The notes under the pieces: model-generated
What the model was told of the DNA's origin: nothing
What the model saw: only the letters and a program-made list of their open reading frames with translations
Database searches by the model: none
Origin: JBFELO01 sp041552055
GTDB taxonomy: Bacteria; Acidobacteriota; Thermoanaerobaculia; Thermoanaerobaculales; Sulfomarinibacteraceae
Length of the DNA stretch: 6,924 nt
Direction of reading: 5' to 3'
Assembly (NCBI GenBank): GCA_041552055.1
Contig: JBFELO010000206.1
Location: 1 to 6,924 of the forward strand
Translations under genes and position numbers: made by a program
Part shown: positions 6,321-6,924 of the stretch, piece by piece
Layout: every line of letters begins with the position of its first letter
Position numbering within the stretch: the stretch's first letter is position 1

Positions 6321-6342
6321 GTCGGCTCTGGCACCTGCCGAC
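6321..6342 (+). terminator. Weak hairpin after the GyrI-like gene
   Basis: GTCGGC (6321-6326) and GCCGAC (6337-6342) form a 6-bp stem with a 10-nt loop, starting 14 bp after the stop codon. There is no T-tract, so intrinsic termination is doubtful. Confidence 0.25.
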
Positions 6343-6539
6343 ACCGGGCGCTGTGATTCCGACTTGGGCGCGCTCAGTCTGCCGGCTGTTCGGCTGGCGC
6401 CAGTCGCGGTGGTGACACGTCGGCTGACTCCGTTTATCCGGCGCTATTTCCCACGAACACACATGCCGAAGTCCGCGAAACGAACGTCGACGAGGACTGC
6501 AGCAAGAACGTCTGCTGAACCGACTCGCCTCACATGTGG

Positions 6540-6554
6540 ACGTCGCCGCGACGT
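6540..6554 (-). terminator. Hairpin after the YfhO-like gene
   Basis: ACGTCG-CCG-CGACGT is a perfect 6-bp stem with a 3-nt loop, beginning 15 bp past the TAG stop on the minus strand. The 8-bp palindrome CACATGTG (6531-6538) adjoins it. No T-tract follows, so its role as a terminator is uncertain. Confidence 0.3.
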
Positions 6555-6569
6555 TGACCGTTGTCGGAC

Positions 6570-6924
6570 CTACCCTCGCTGTTGCGCCTTTGCCCTCTTC
6601 GCTGCGAAGCCGATCCAGGCGAGCGCGATGAGCGACCCAGCACAGGTTACGACGCCGATACGCATTCCGGGAGGGACAAAGCGCAGCTGAACGCGTGACA
6701 CGCCGGACGGCACGACGACGCCAAGGAACGCACTGTTGATCGTCCATGTGTTCAGCGCGAGTCGACCCGATCTGGCGACCCAACCATCGGGCTGTGGCAG
6801 CGACGTCGCCAAGAGTTTTTCCCCTACCGGTGGCACGCGGAGATCGACGCTTCCCGGCGACTGGCTTTCGACACGCACCGCGCGCGGACGCCACGGCTGT
6901 TCGTCGGGTCGCCATCCTTCGGCG
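6570..6924 (-). CDS. C-terminal part of a YfhO-like membrane protein, 5' end beyond the window
   Basis: The minus-strand frame is open from the right edge to a TAG at 6570-6572, giving 117 residues. A GTG at 6878 is probably an internal Val, because the frame continues without a stop and in keeping with the family upstream of it. The sequence has LATSLPQPDGWVARSGRL, then NTWTINSAFLGVVVPSGV and the strand VQLRFVPP. This pattern (GW, aflgv.lP.G, v.l.y.P) closes the periplasmic domain of YfhO-type multi-pass proteins. One transmembrane helix (about GVVTCAGSLIALAWIGF) and a basic tail KRAKAQQRG follow. YfhO proteins are large membrane proteins linked to glycosylation or glycolipid transfer; the exact role here cannot be told from this fragment. 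The gene is convergent with the GyrI-like gene. Confidence 0.65.
   Translation of the reverse strand, partial: AEGWRPDEQPWRPRAVRVESQSPGSVDLRVPPVGEKLLATSLPQPDGWVARSGRLALNTWTINSAFLGVVVPSGVSRVQLRFVPPGMRIGVVTCAGSLIALAWIGFAAKRAKAQQRG

Noticed and set aside
5033..6334. 433-codon minus-strand frame over the GyrI-like gene
   Set aside because: The plus-strand gene has a strong ribosome binding site and recognisable domains; the antisense product resembles nothing known.
6394..6403. Palindrome CTGGCGCCAG in the last intergenic region
   Set aside because: A single 10-bp palindrome in GC-rich DNA, at no meaningful distance from a promoter, is likely chance.
6292..6915. 207-codon minus-strand frame at the right end
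   Set aside because: It is a frame-shifted, Arg-rich shadow of the YfhO-like reading frame, without a hydrophobic segment or family motif.

Overview
This is a GC-rich, gene-dense chromosomal window from a bacterium. The gene set points to a free-living Gram-negative or related didermic lineage (for example Acidobacteriota, Myxococcota or a similar high-GC phylum): a secreted S41 peptidase, a DUF438/hemerythrin-like/PAS protein, an MTA/SAH-type deaminase and a YfhO-type membrane protein. There is no phylogenetic marker, so this placement is a guess. I see no RNA gene, insertion sequence, CRISPR array, phage gene or plasmid function.

Layout, left to right. (1) On the minus strand, an exported S41-family peptidase reads leftwards off the window edge. 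(2) A 357-bp divergent intergenic region carries a near-consensus FNR/Dnr-type site (TTGAC-N4-ATCAA). Its centre lies 41.5 bp before the transcription start predicted from a weak -10 element. (3) On the plus strand follow two translationally coupled genes: a 407-aa DUF438 - hemerythrin-like - PAS protein and a 186-aa DUF1858-DUF2249-like protein, overlapping by ATGA. (4) A convergent gap of 28 bp holds a hairpin. (5) On the minus strand, a 442-aa amidohydrolase of the MtaD (5-methylthioadenosine/S-adenosylhomocysteine deaminase) type has an apparently complete metal site. (6) A 212-bp divergent region leads to (7), a 393-aa plus-strand protein with a Tat-like N-terminal signal, a GyrI-like ligand-binding domain and a cysteine-rich C-terminal domain resembling DUF6144/ATC-hydrolase/V4R proteins. 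(8) On the minus strand, the C-terminal end of a YfhO-like membrane protein enters from the right edge.

The only strong functional unit is the DUF438-DUF1858/DUF2249 pair behind the FNR-like site. It reads as an oxygen-, nitric-oxide- or redox-responsive sensor module. The exported GyrI-like/Cys-rich fusion is the least explained gene. It shares a promoter region with the deaminase, but whether they share a pathway is unknown. The remaining genes look like unrelated single transcription units.
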